Under the pieces are notes generated by a model. It was not told where the DNA came from, searched no databases, and saw only the letters and a list, made by a program, of their open reading frames with translations. Both the position numbers and the translations under genes were made by a program. Below, in pieces: positions 22,793 through 33,411 of a DNA stretch of 64,000 bases; the stretch's first letter is position 1, and every line of letters begins with the position of its first letter. Origin of the DNA: Mesorhabditis belari (lineage: Eukaryota > Nematoda > Chromadorea > Rhabditida > Rhabditidae); assembly GCA_958450365.1 (NCBI GenBank), contig CAUEEP010000740.1, forward strand, positions 549,501 through 613,500. Reading direction: 5' to 3'.

Positions 22793-23010
22793 CACTTGCA
22801 ACGAGTGGGACGGCCCAAAAAAGCGCAAATTTTTTCCGCAACCCTTGATATCTTGACAACCCGTGGTTAGCTTTCTATGTTTTTGATAGCATTTTGTTGC
22901 TCTCGTCAAGTGCAACAAATTGGTACCAAAAACATAAAAATCTGACCTTGGGTTATCGAGTTATGTCGAGTTATAGAAAGTTGCGAAAATACCCCTTTTC
23001 GGTTTTTGGG
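22793..23010. mobile_element. Diverged foldback element resembling the GCGCAAC family
   Basis: Blocks such as ATGTTTTTG/CAAAAACAT and TTGTTGC/GCAACAA are arranged as imperfect inverted arms around AAGTGCAACAAA. The same centre motif occurs in the element at 11224. The arms are much decayed, so the family link is tentative. Confidence 0.45.
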
Positions 23011-23012
23011 CC

Positions 23013-23565
23013 TTCCCAAACGGGGTGTTAGCAAAAGCGCCAAATCATTTGCGCCATTTTTTTTGCGCTGCGTATCATTTGTGCCAAATTTGCGCTTTTC
23101 AAAACACTTTCCTACCAACTCTGATTGTTTATTTTAATTTTTTTACTACTTTTTCTCGTCGACGATGTTCGCTACTTTGGCGCTTTCGCCGGGTCTGAAA
23201 ATGGCATAAAATCGATATAAAGAGCAAAAAGCCCAATCGGTGACACAAAAATGACTGTTTTTGGGACTGTATATGTATTTAAATGTGTTTTCTAATTGAA
23301 AACAGTGTGAACTAAAATTTCAGAAATGACTAAAAGCCTTCCCAACTTCTAACCAACTTTTTACAGTTTTCTGAAATTTTAGTTCACACTGTTTTCAATT
23401 AGAAAACACATTTAAGTACATATACAATCCCAAAAACAGTCATTTTTGTGTCACCGATTCGGCTTTTTGCTCTTTATATCGTTAGAAAATGAATTTAGCG
23501 CAAAGGATTTTGGCGCAAAAAACGCCGCGCTTTTGCTAGCACCTCACGTAAACCCCGCCCAGTTA
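23013..23565. mobile_element. Foldback element with a clean inner palindrome
   Basis: Outer arms start with a GTTAGCAAAAGCGCC-like run at about 23025 and end in CGCTTTTGCTAGCACC at about 23540. Inside, 23213-23483 is a near-perfect palindrome sharing GACACAAAAATGACTG with its inverse and the run TGAACTAAAATTTCAGAAA. This may be two nested elements. No ORF. Confidence 0.7.
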
Positions 23566-23777
23566 CGTCAGGAAAAGCGGAGTTTTGTACTCTTTTTTGT
23601 CCATTATATCATTGCGTCGTTTTTGTATGTTCAGAGTGGTAAACAAAATCTAGATTTCCACCAATTTGCTGACATTTTGTTACAAGACCCTAACATCTGA
23701 CCGTTTTTAGAGACCGGCACCCACAAAAAGTATAAACCGAACGAATCCAGCAAGCGGTGAGAGCAGAGCGATTTACC

Positions 23778-24414
23778 TACCGTAAATACTGTAATAGTAC
23801 CCCACCCCCATAATGACGGTGCGCAGTGTTGCGTAGTGTTGCGTAGTCTAGCTTTGAACGCGCTCTTCTCGACACTGGTTTATGCTACAATGCGCGCTTA
23901 GGTATCAAAAAATAGCTGAAATTCAGCGCTATTTTTGATACCAAAGATGCATTTTTTGGAAGTACGGGCGCTTTGAAGAAAATGAAATACTAAAAACTTT
24001 TGCGACTACGCGACTGTACGAGGGGCGTGGCGTACTATTACGGGGGTGGGACAAATGCGACCTTTTTTTCTTGCTGGAAAAGGCCTTAGGCAAGGCCGTA
24101 GAGCTTCGAAAATATTTCCATATAAGGGAATCGTATGCGTAGGTTCCGAATTTCGACAAATCATACCTCGCTGACACGTTAAATTTTGGCTAAAACGCAA
24201 AAACTGCGGAAAAGCGTTAAGTTGCGTAGTTTTTGCCTTTTAGCCCAAATTCGACGTGTCAGCGAGGTCTGATTTGTCAAAATTCTGAATCTACGCATAC
24301 GATTCCCTTCTATGAAAACGTTTTTGAAGCTCTACGACTTTTCCTAAGGCCTTTTCCAGCAAAAAAAGGTCGCATTTGTCCCACCCCCACTATTACAGTA
24401 TTCACGGTAATCAA
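23778..24414. mobile_element. Composite element: outer CCGTAAATACTGTAATAGTA repeat around two inner elements
   Basis: The outer inverted repeat TACCGTAAATACTGTAATAG at 23778 mirrors ACTATTACAGTATTCACGGT at about 24389-24412. Between them lie a segment (23811-24034) that resembles 58430-58620, and the complete foldback MITE at 24042-24388. The order suggests insertion of one element into another. Confidence 0.65.
24042..24388. mobile_element. Foldback MITE of the GGGGGTGGGACAAATG family, copy 2
   Basis: Ends GGGGGTGGGACAAATGCGAC and its inverse. The arms are highly similar to 17655-18060 but lack the GCGCACCTGGACATTTGCGCA block near each end, making it about 60 bp shorter. Confidence 0.9.
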
Positions 24415-24577
24415 ATTCCGAGTCTTTCCTATTCGCGAGTTTAAGGTTTTAGATAATCCGCAAATTTATTTCGATTCTAGCTTAGTAGCACTCAAGCATT
24501 TACACACGGCAACCGTTTTCTCTTTTTGTTTTCCTTGCCGTTGAATTTTGCAGTTCTTTACAATTTGTTTTAGAAAA

Positions 24578-26457
24578 ATGACGGTTTCCCCAATTAAAAA
24601 CGCTGACGAAAAAAAGAAGGATCGCGAAAAGCACAGGAGTGCTCGCATTCGGTTAGTTTCATTCAGTAACACGTTGTGTTATCTAGGATTCATTTTGGGT
24701 GTATTCAAAGAATAAGTGCTTATACCCAGGCAGTAGTATAGGTCTAGAGAGTAAAAGTTCCTATTTCATTTAAAATCACTTTGCACATTGTTCAACTTTT
24801 GTTTTTAGACAAAGACAACGTGAAACAACGAATGGAGGAGAGCGAAAGAAAATGGTGGATCGCGCTAGAACGAATCCAGCAAGCGGTGAGCAGTCTTGTT
24901 TTCTAAGTTATTTACTATCACATTGCCTTATCTCTCTTTATCACATTGCCTTATCTCTTTCGAAAATTAAATTTTAGCTACCTCTCGTCTCTCTCCAGTC
25001 CACGACAACAGCGATGATGAGAAAAGTTTGAAATCGCCACGCCCTAGAGTTGATCCTGAGGTTGATTTCCGAGGATGATTTTGTTTACGTAATAAATTTA
25101 GTTGGAAGCAGCTTTTTGCCGAAGCTCTTCACCGAGAACGTGGCTTTTTGATTCGAGAGATCGCTGGAGATGGAAATTGCCTCTTCAGAGCTGTCGGTAT
25201 GAAAAATTCACGTCTGCTAATATGACTTCTCTTTTAGCTTATCAGGTTTATGCCGATGAAGAAATGCACACAGAGGTTCGAAGACTCTGTCTCAATTATA
25301 TGGTTTGCTATCTTGGTTTTTTTTATTTGAGCTTGTTTTAGGAACAGAATCGGGATCACTTTTCCCAGTTCATCACAGAGGATTTTTCCGAATATTTGGC
25401 AAGGAAACGAGCAGAGAACGTTCATGGGAATCACTTGGAAATTCAGGTGAGACCGGTTTCTTTGCAGATGATGCCAAAGTTTTAGGCAATTTCCGAAATG
25501 TATGCTCGTCCTGTAGAAATTTATGAATACAATCATGGTAATTTTAATTTCTCAAACCATCATAATGAAGCATTCAGAACCGCTTAACGTCTTCCATCCA
25601 GCAATTAATCCATCGGATGACAATCAACAAGCTCCGCTCCGATTGAGCTATCATGATGGGTGTCATTATAATGCTGGTTTGTTTTAATTTTATCACAACA
25701 TATATCTTTGATGCTTTTATTATTTCGAACTTTTAGTCGAAGATCCTCGATGTTCGACTTTTGGTGTTGGACTTGGTTTAGCAGGACCCAAACCCGGTCA
25801 AGCAGACAAACACTTAATCCAAGAGATTCTGAAGGTATGCATTTTGTAAATTTTTTTCCAGATTAATTTAAAAATTTAGCGTTCTGAAATGGATGATTTG
25901 GAGAGAATGATGCTTGAAGACAAATTGCGATACACTGACTTGCAACGCACCGAAACAGAGCTCATGCAACAGGTATTTCAGCTTCTTATTTCTTAAACGT
26001 TTATTCGACTAGATTATTCATGCGTCATATCTCGACCACTTGAAATCGGGATGCAAAAGCCCTAGACCAGCCTCGGCCATAAAGAGCCATAAGACTCTCT
26101 CGCCAAGTAACTTATTTTAAGCAAGAATAGCTCGTATGCTTTGCGTTTTTAGCTCGTCAAGGATATCAAATGAAGTTGAAGGGTCAAAGTCCTGCTACTT
26201 CACGTCAGTCTTCGTTCAAGAAAGAGCGCGTGGAAACAAATAAGGCAGGCAGCAAAGAAGTCGGATTGTACGAAGAACTTCTGGCATTAGAGGGTATCAT
26301 TATTTTTGGTTCCATGAGATTAAGGTTTAAAGATTTAGCAATCACGGGGTTTGGATCGGAAGTCGAGGAGGTCGATGATGACGTTTTGACTCAAGCGCTT
26401 CTACTTTCTCGCGAGGATTTTCTCCGTAAACAGGACCGAGATTCTGATCCTTCATAA
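24578..26457 (+). CDS. OTUD5: OTUD5-like deubiquitinase, paralogue B
   Basis: Thirteen exons give 394 residues. Exon phases and order match paralogue A, so the two arose by tandem duplication. The OTU core is intact: AGDGNCLFRAV (Asp, Cys), VYADEEMHTEVRRLCLNYM, YHDGCHYNA (His), FGVGLGLAGPKPGQADKHLI. The tail ends in VLTQALLLSREDFL, a ubiquitin-interacting-like helix. At exon 4 the TTTAG acceptor aligned with paralogue A (25102) leads out of frame because of one extra T; a CAG 10 bases downstream (exon start 25112) restores the frame and all phases, so I use that. The start lies 8 bases after a TTTTAG. Upstream are foldback elements, so this copy probably has its own promoter rather than an operon position. 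Confidence 0.9.
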
Positions 26458-27043
26458 TTTTTCTTCAAGTTTAATATTGTTTTGAAAAATCTTTAATATA
26501 TCGTTGTTGCTCTATGTTCTCTATCAAAGACGTTGATTTAAGATTTCTCGTTGAATTTCCATGTACAGTCGATACTAGCCTTCAATTCTCATGTCCCTAT
26601 TAGGCGCTTCTAAATGTCCATTTGCTTAGTTCACGGTATGTTACTTTTATTGACTTTTCAAGAGCACTTAAAATTTTTGATAATGATCATCGTTAAGAAT
26701 CAAAAGAGGGAAGGCCACAAAATGAAAAATGTTGAAAAGGATCACATGATTTTGATAATTGATTAGAAAGGATTAAATAAGACTGACAAAGAAAATTTTA
26801 AGCTCGATTTAGATCTTTTAGGAAGAACATGAGATGAAACAATCTACTAGATCAAGCTCGATTGCATTTTATAATAAGCCTTAAACTTTGCAAACAATAA
26901 TAAGGTTCATTCATAAAAGACATTTAACACGTGCACCTCACCAGTTGAGAAGGTTTGGCATGCGGCGTCGACCATTTTTCTCGGGGTTTGATTTCCCGTT
27001 GATGGTGATGACTGAAAGGGTATGGTTGGTAAAACTTGTCCAT
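26458..27043. other. Spacer between convergent 3' ends
   Basis: Lies between the 3' ends of paralogue B (+) and the Egalitarian-like gene (-). Holds the 3' UTRs only; no gene or repeat that I can support. Confidence 0.5.
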
Positions 27044-29869
27044 TCAATGCCGATTGTACTCCAGTACTACCTGATATTGTTGCGGAGATGGTGCCGTGTA
27101 AACAGCCCGTTCGCCTCGACGAGTCGAAGATCTGGAAAATTTCTTTTGAAAGATTAAAGACAAACTTTTTCAGATTTCTCCTATGTAAACTTACCGATAT
27201 GGCGATCCGGTGTTGAACGTTTGTGGAGGAGGACGAGTCGGTGAGGCCAGCAACGCTTCTATACATTTGTCTTCAAATAAACCTCTGAAATGTCTTTGTT
27301 AATGCTATTTGTTGATCACAATTGACCGTAAATGAACGGGAATCAAATTGGAGAGTTGTTGGTGAAGAGCACAAATCAACGTGTGAGCCTCCTCGACGGC
27401 TGTTAGCAAAAATCATCGGTGATCGGTCGAAGACCCCAACTGAAAATATGATTTTTTTCAGTTATTGATCTTATCTAATAGCTTAAAAATTAGATTGATT
27501 TATCGAGTATGTCCAGTTTAATGAAAGAATGCCCAGTAGAAGCCTCTGAGTGTACTTGGAGGGGTACGGCAGATTTTAAGCCTTTCATTACAGACGCTTG
27601 TCCACAACACATACTTTGGACTCATCGAGAGTTTCCTCGGCGTCACATCGCTCATCAAAATCGATTGTGGATAGTAGACTCGTTGTAGATTGACGAAACT
27701 GATCGGCCGGGTGTCATGAAGGGGTTTACCGAATTTGTCGTGTTGAAGAACTGCATGGGCTACCTGGAGGAGATTGATATACAGTCGACTCTTGATTTAA
27801 CGATTCCCAAATTTCTTGCGTAGCTGCCCTGAACGGCCAACGGTTGGGCAGCTACGCAGAAACCAAGGACGTGTTTTAGAATTTCAAAATCGTTTTATCG
27901 AGAGTTGTTAAATCGTGAGTCGACTGTATTTTTTTAAAGAATCCTGTACCTGTGTATCAAAGACATTTCTGAGCATTAAAGCATATTTGTGAGCAAGAAG
28001 TGAAGAAACACGACGAGCGTCGTGCATTACCTGCGAAAGAAAGAAATTGCGAAAGATTTTCAGCTATAATCGCTTTCTAAAAAGTGCCAACCCTTTAAAA
28101 TTATCGTAATTTTTCTACTAACTTTGATTTTTGTCGATTTTTTTCGTCTGATTTTTTGGATTGGAAATGAATCTTTCAAAAGTTGACACATTTTAGAAAA
28201 CGAAAAAATGAACCTTGACTACTCGATCCGATTCGAGAAGCTGCTTAATTCCACTTTCCAGTAGAATCACATCAGACGAAGCCAAATCAAGTACGCCTAT
28301 CTGAAATCGAAAAATGAAATAATTTAATCGTTATATGACTTGATTAGTGGTCGCAATGATGGCCAACGAGAGGAATTGTTCCCCTTCAGCTCCGACAGTG
28401 ACCGTCTTCAGATCGACTCCGACCACTTTCCTCTCCATTGTGTTCACCTCATTCCAGAGTCTTTCGATCAATTCCTATACAAGTTTGATTTGGAAATATA
28501 CCCTTTTCTAGTACCTGTGCTGGTTTCAATGCTTTCACATAATGGATTCGTGAGAGAGCTGTTTGATCCAATGGGAAGAGATTATTGTTTGTCTCTGGAT
28601 CTCCCTCATCCGATCCATTTTCTGATCCATCCTCGGATAGACGATTTTTCACCAGTGAGACCTAGAATTTTGTTTTGAAAGCTTTGCTTATGCTTATGCT
28701 TTGCTTTGAAAGCTCACCTTGTTACTCCGAATGAAGAAAAGACCACGGTTAAGCTTCAAAAATTGGAGTAGTTCTTTTGGATTTGTCGCCACATCTTGTC
28801 TTAAACATTATTGTTTGTTTTTTACTTTCTTATTTCAATTTTTTATTGATGTTTTTATTGAAATAAATGAAATAATAGCTAAAAGCACTCACCGAACAGA
28901 ATGCGAGAAACGACCGCAAAAATGCTGATAGAAAGCGTCAAGGGGAATCGGTTGATCATCATTCTAAATCATAATCATTTAAGTAAATAGATCTTTTTAT
29001 TTAGATGATATTTAAGGGGAAAACCTGTTCAAGAACACTCTTCAAATATTCGACAGCCGCTTGTTTTGCTTTCACTCCAGCTAGCGGTTTCCCCTCGTCG
29101 TCCAATTCGATTGCGTCCTCGCTCGGTTCGGGCATATTCTTGAAAAGTTTATTGATTAGTTTATTGGCTTCATTTGCATTTTCAAACCTTTAATCTGACT
29201 CGATCCCCTTCAACAACGAAATGATCAACTTGTTGCTGCAGAAATTCACAAAAATCCTTTAGATGTCGACCAGAGACAAGACGTACTTCTGGAGCTGCTT
29301 GCGAGCGATGACCCAACAGGGATTTTATCTGAATTTCTCGAGTTTAGGTTGAGATTTTTCTTATGAATATGTCTTACTTGCACATTAGGACCAAATCCAA
29401 ACCAAATTTGAGTTCTACCTGAAGTTCTGGGCCAAATTTGGTGAGTTTATTGACGAAGAACTGTACAGCCTCTTTCTCGTAATCTCTTTGTCTAGATCCA
29501 TTTTGTAGAAGTGGATTGTTCTTTGCGGTGATGTCACCAAAGCCATTCAGAATCACCTGTATATTTGTATTTTTTTTCTACTTCTTTTTCACTTACTTGA
29601 TCTCCATCAATGGTGAAAAGTGAGGGGTGTTGTTGAAGGAAATCCGTCAATCCTTCTTGTGTCGTTCCCACTGCATTTCGCATCTCTTCCGTGAAACCCC
29701 GAGCACCGAATTGACACGATAAATCGTGAATTGTGCGGCGACCGTTCTACAGAAATTTATTTTAAAGATTTACTCGGTTTAAGAATTTTTATTAGCATCC
29801 AACCTTTTGCATGAGATGATCCATGAAAAAGAGCAATGCCATATTTTTGGCTTCTTCTGTTGAACCCAT
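27044..29869 (-). CDS. Egalitarian/EXD1-like protein with a degenerate 3'-5' exonuclease domain
   Basis: Fifteen exons run from the ATG at 29869 to the TGA at 27044. The N-terminal part has repeated winged-helix-like units typical of Egalitarian (RRTIHDLSCQFGARGFTEEM..TDFLQQHPSLFTIDGD; LLQFLKLNRGLFFIRSN). The exonuclease-like domain covers exons 9-13 (KVVGVDLKTVTVG, RVVKVMHDARRVSSLLAHK, LRNVFDTQVAHAVLQ). The first motif reads D-L-K instead of DxE and the second lacks its usual second Asp, so catalysis is unlikely. In Drosophila Egalitarian links mRNA to dynein through BicD. Exon 13 (27439-27327) is one base short: after GLRPITDD the frame needs one more T in a T5 run at about 27407-27411. Two donors are GTC rather than GTA/GTG. 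A Tc1-type MITE sits in intron 11. Confidence 0.82.
27782..27926. mobile_element. Short Tc1-type MITE (CAGTCGACTC ends)
   Basis: The 145-bp element starts CAGTCGACTCTTGATTTAAC and ends with the inverse GAGTCGACTG, flanked on both sides by TA, as for Tc1 elements. A second, inner hairpin GCGTAGCTGCCC..GGGCAGCTACGC lies at about 27817-27861. It occupies an intron of the Egalitarian-like gene. Confidence 0.85.
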
Positions 29870-31883
29870 CTTTGCGCCGAAGGGTAGGCCCAATTGGATG
29901 AAATAAAATAAAAAGAAGCTAAGGCTCTACCCTGAATAATGGGATTGGATTAGTGAAAGATAAAAAAGTGACATGCACAAAATGAAATGATAATGAGAAA
30001 GAGACGAAAAATTATAGAGCAAGTGGTCTGATCTCAAAATTTTCAATTTTCAAATTTAATAACTTAAAAATTTAGAAATGTTTTAGTTTTGATTCGATTA
30101 ATCACCAGCTAAATATCCTGTAGCTATCAAAATTCTTATGAAATGGATATCTACCCAGAAAACAGTAAACTGCCTTTGAAACTTTCGATCATTGAAAAAG
30201 ATCAAATATGTAAAGAATTGCAAACTGACAAAAAGTGAACCAAGTTTGGTAAAAGAGTGAGATGAGAGAGAAAAAGGAGAAGAGTCGAGTTGAAGAGTGA
30301 ATACACAAGTAGGTAGGGAGGAGAAGAGAACAGTCACTCTCTCTATGCACTGCCATCTCTCTTACTCCATTCGATCCATCCCTCTTTTCTCCAATTCCCC
30401 TGCCGTCTACGGTTTCATTGACGGTGTGAGAAATATTCGAGAGAGAAAGAGAAAGGTAGAAAACAGGTGCTCCCGATTTACGCCCATTTTAAAATCTTTG
30501 ACACTCTACGAGTCACAAATTTTGAAAGAAATAGAAAAGAAAAAGTCACCCTTTTTTATCCAACGCCCTTAAATCAGTAAAATTTTCAATCTCTTTTCGA
30601 ATAAGTCAATGAAGTCAGTGAATTGCAAAAATTGCAAAATAGAACTGTAAATTTAAAGATTAAACAAGTAAAAAGTAATTATAGCAATAAATAATCATTC
30701 GATTAGTCTAAAAGCAAAACAAATAGTGGTGGATTGAAGGCGAATGGGGATTATTCTCGTGAAGCTAGTGTGACACAGACGGTGAGGGTCGTATGGTCAA
30801 ATCGGAGAAAAGAAGAAAGGGGGTTTATTTGTGTGCATTCGGTAGTGAAGAGGCAGTGAGGCGGAGGGGTGAGAGAGCGGCTGTGCTTCCCTTCCGTTCA
30901 CCTCCCTCCGTGTGTGTAGCCCCGTTGTCTCCCCTGTCTCACCGCCCTTTGTGGGTGTTCTCTCACTCATTCTTTCCTGAACGGGATGACCACTCTCTCT
31001 CTCTATCTCTCTTTAACCCTGTCCGCCAGTCTTCTTCCACAAGAAGCCGATCATCTGATCACATCAGAGAAATTCTATACGATTCGATTTCGCTAATTGA
31101 AACAGTGTTGCTAAAACGTACTTGTGGCTTCATGACGAAAATCTACAAAAATTTAAAAATCTTATAGTCAACATAAAGTCAATCTCTAATGTCGAGATTT
31201 TTTGGGAGCGTTTCTATGGAAACATTCCAGAGAAAATAAATGCTGTGACGAGAATACTAAAATCTATTCATCTAAAATTCCGTCTTATAGTTAGACTCAG
31301 AATTTTTCGATCGTTGAAACTATTTTATTTTTTTAAGTATAAAGTAAAAGTGACAAATAAACGTTGAATCGAAAAGCTATTGGGGGAAATTTTGCATCTT
31401 TTAATTTCTAAACTATGGACCATTGGAGCAACAAGAGTATTGTAACGTGCTTTCAATCGAATTTGCTAATTTTTATACATTTGCTTCGATTTCTCTATCG
31501 TATAGCTGCTTTCATTTGGCCTTAAACCGACAAAGATTCTATTACTTGCAACTACCTCACTGAACAATTGACGTCCCTTCTACATGCTTTCTCCATCGCC
31601 TCATAGAAATTTTTCTTTTCACCTTTGCTTTGCTGTTAGCAAGTTTTTGTAGGCAATTTATAACGATAAAAGTTTTATTATAAGTTCTATTATATTACTA
31701 GTGCCCAACAAAAACCATTCCACATTGTTTATCCCAAAAGCTTTTGAACACGTCACATTTGAACATTTCCGCTATCTTTCGTTTTGCGTTTTACTTATTT
31801 TGCGCTAAACTTTACAATAAGCACTTTTCTTTCTGTATTTTGTTTAACAAAGCATTCATATCTTTTTTTAGGTAATCCGCGAG
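29870..31883. other. Divergent intergenic region
   Basis: Separates the start of the Egalitarian-like gene (-) from the CDGSH gene (+). Contains GA/CT-rich tracts at 30240-30480 and 30780-31080 (including TCTCTCTCTCTC) that may be promoter-proximal. No gene, RNA or inverted repeat supported. Confidence 0.5.
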
Positions 31884-33145
31884 ATGTTTCTACGAACATT
31901 GCCTCAAGCCAGTGGCACACTTCAAAAGGTATTTCGTATTTTCATTTTTATTAGACTTTAAAGATAAGTAGTGCCTTTTGATTCATTTTAAATTTTAGAC
32001 ATTCACTCGTGGTGCGGCAAAGGGTATTAAGATTGAAACCCCGTTGAACGATGCGCTTCCATTTAAAGGAATCGATGCAGCCAAGAAGCCGAAAAAGGTG
32101 AGTGGTTGAGAGGAGAATTATTTTAACGATTTTAAAATTATTCCGGCAATTTTCTTTTAAATGTTGCCAAGAATATTGTTAATATAAAATGTAGATGTAA
32201 ATGTAATTAGTAAATTCAGTAAAAGTAGATTCATTTTCAAGTAAAAGATTTGTGAATGAGTAAAAGAGTGTATTAAGAACCGTCAAGTAAAGTAAATAAT
32301 TTGCGTAAAAAGCATCTATGCAAAAGGTTTTAATTAACAATTTTTGACCTCAACTAACATAAAATAATTAGATGTTTACCCAATGCTTCACTTTTAGGTG
32401 GCTCTAGATGCAGGCAAATCGTATACGTGGTGTTCTTGCGGTCTCTCGACTTCGCAGGTCAGCTGTGTTTCTTGAATTTGTATTGTTTTTTGTAAAAATT
32501 TTTGAAACATTATTAACCATAAAATTTAGCCATTCTGTGACGGGTCTCACAAATTGGATGGACTCACGACTTGCCGGCCCGTTAGATTTCAGGTAATTTT
32601 TCATAACAATAGCACGGTGAGAATTTTTCTGTTTTAGGTCGAAAAGAGCGGAGAGTATCAAATGTGCATGTGCAAACAGACTGATCACCGACCATTGTGT
32701 GATGGGAAGCATAAGAATGTACGTTAACTTTTTCCGTACTAGATAAAAATCACAAGAATGGGCAAACTCGTTTACGGCAGGGTTTTTCTTGCTTAAGTAT
32801 GATTTTCCCGATGTAATCTTTTGAGATTGATTTTAAAAGCAAATCGATGATGTTATTTTTATAAAAAACGAATGTAAGTAAGACTGTGTTAAATAATAAG
32901 TCGAAGTTCTTCAGAGTTTGAGCTATTAAGCATAAAATCTTGTGACCTGAAGAAGATTGATGAAAATTGATTTGGATCAAAAACAATAAAGTTTTTTTAT
33001 CAATTATTTTTAGGTTTCGCCAATTCCACGCGATGCACCGACTCAAGGATTGTTCAATATCGCATTCAGTGATAATAGTCCCGTTTATGAAGGAGTTGCC
33101 AAAAAGCTCGGCTATCGGCCAAAGAATGGCGGATTTCAGTGGTAG
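31884..33145 (+). CDS. CISD3: Mitochondrial iron-sulfur protein with two CDGSH domains (CISD3-like)
   Basis: Six exons (31884-31928, 31999-32097, 32398-32457, 32530-32592, 32638-32718, 33014-33145), all phase 0, give 159 residues. Two zinc-finger CDGSH motifs follow each other: CSCGLSTSQPFCDGSHK (about residues 60-76) and CMCKQTDHRPLCDGKHK (about 97-113). Each supplies three Cys and one His for a 2Fe-2S cluster. Two motifs in one chain and a basic, acid-poor N-terminus (MFLRTLPQASGTLQK, TFTRGAAK) fit the matrix protein CISD3 (MiNT), not the membrane-anchored CISD1/2. The C-terminal 43 residues (LFNIAFSDNSPVYEGVAKKL) have no motif known to me. A TTTTTTAG acceptor 12 bases before the ATG suggests trans-splicing. 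Confidence 0.94.
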
Positions 33146-33411
33146 ATTGATTGTTTCTTTCTTTCTTTTTTCATTATGATTGTCCTTGTATTTTAAATGT
33201 CTAGCATGTACGGTGTTATAGTGATAGGCTCTCGTCGAAAGCTTTTGTACATTTTTTCGGATAAACTGATATTAATGCAAACGACCTATTAAGCATTTTC
33301 TGTTTACAAAGTGGATTTTATAGGTTCGATTTTACGATAAAGAGATTTATCACGTATATCTCTCTGTACAAAGGCAAAACCCGTAGTGAAATCTCTCAAA
33401 AAGGTAGGTAT

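Larger units (their letters stand above)
22314..24577. other. Intergenic spacer between the OTUD5 paralogues, filled with foldback elements
   Basis: No gene seen. From about 22793 nearly the whole spacer is inverted-repeat DNA, listed separately. The first 480 bp hold the 3' UTR of paralogue A and nothing else I can name. Confidence 0.6.

Noticed and set aside
27407..27411. Programmed ribosomal frameshift in the Egalitarian-like gene
   Set aside because: There is no slippery heptamer followed by an obvious structure; a homopolymer sequencing error or simple mutation is more likely.
30793..31167. 124-residue ORF in the intergenic region
   Set aside because: Low-complexity CT/GA tracts, no introns or relatives; probably chance.
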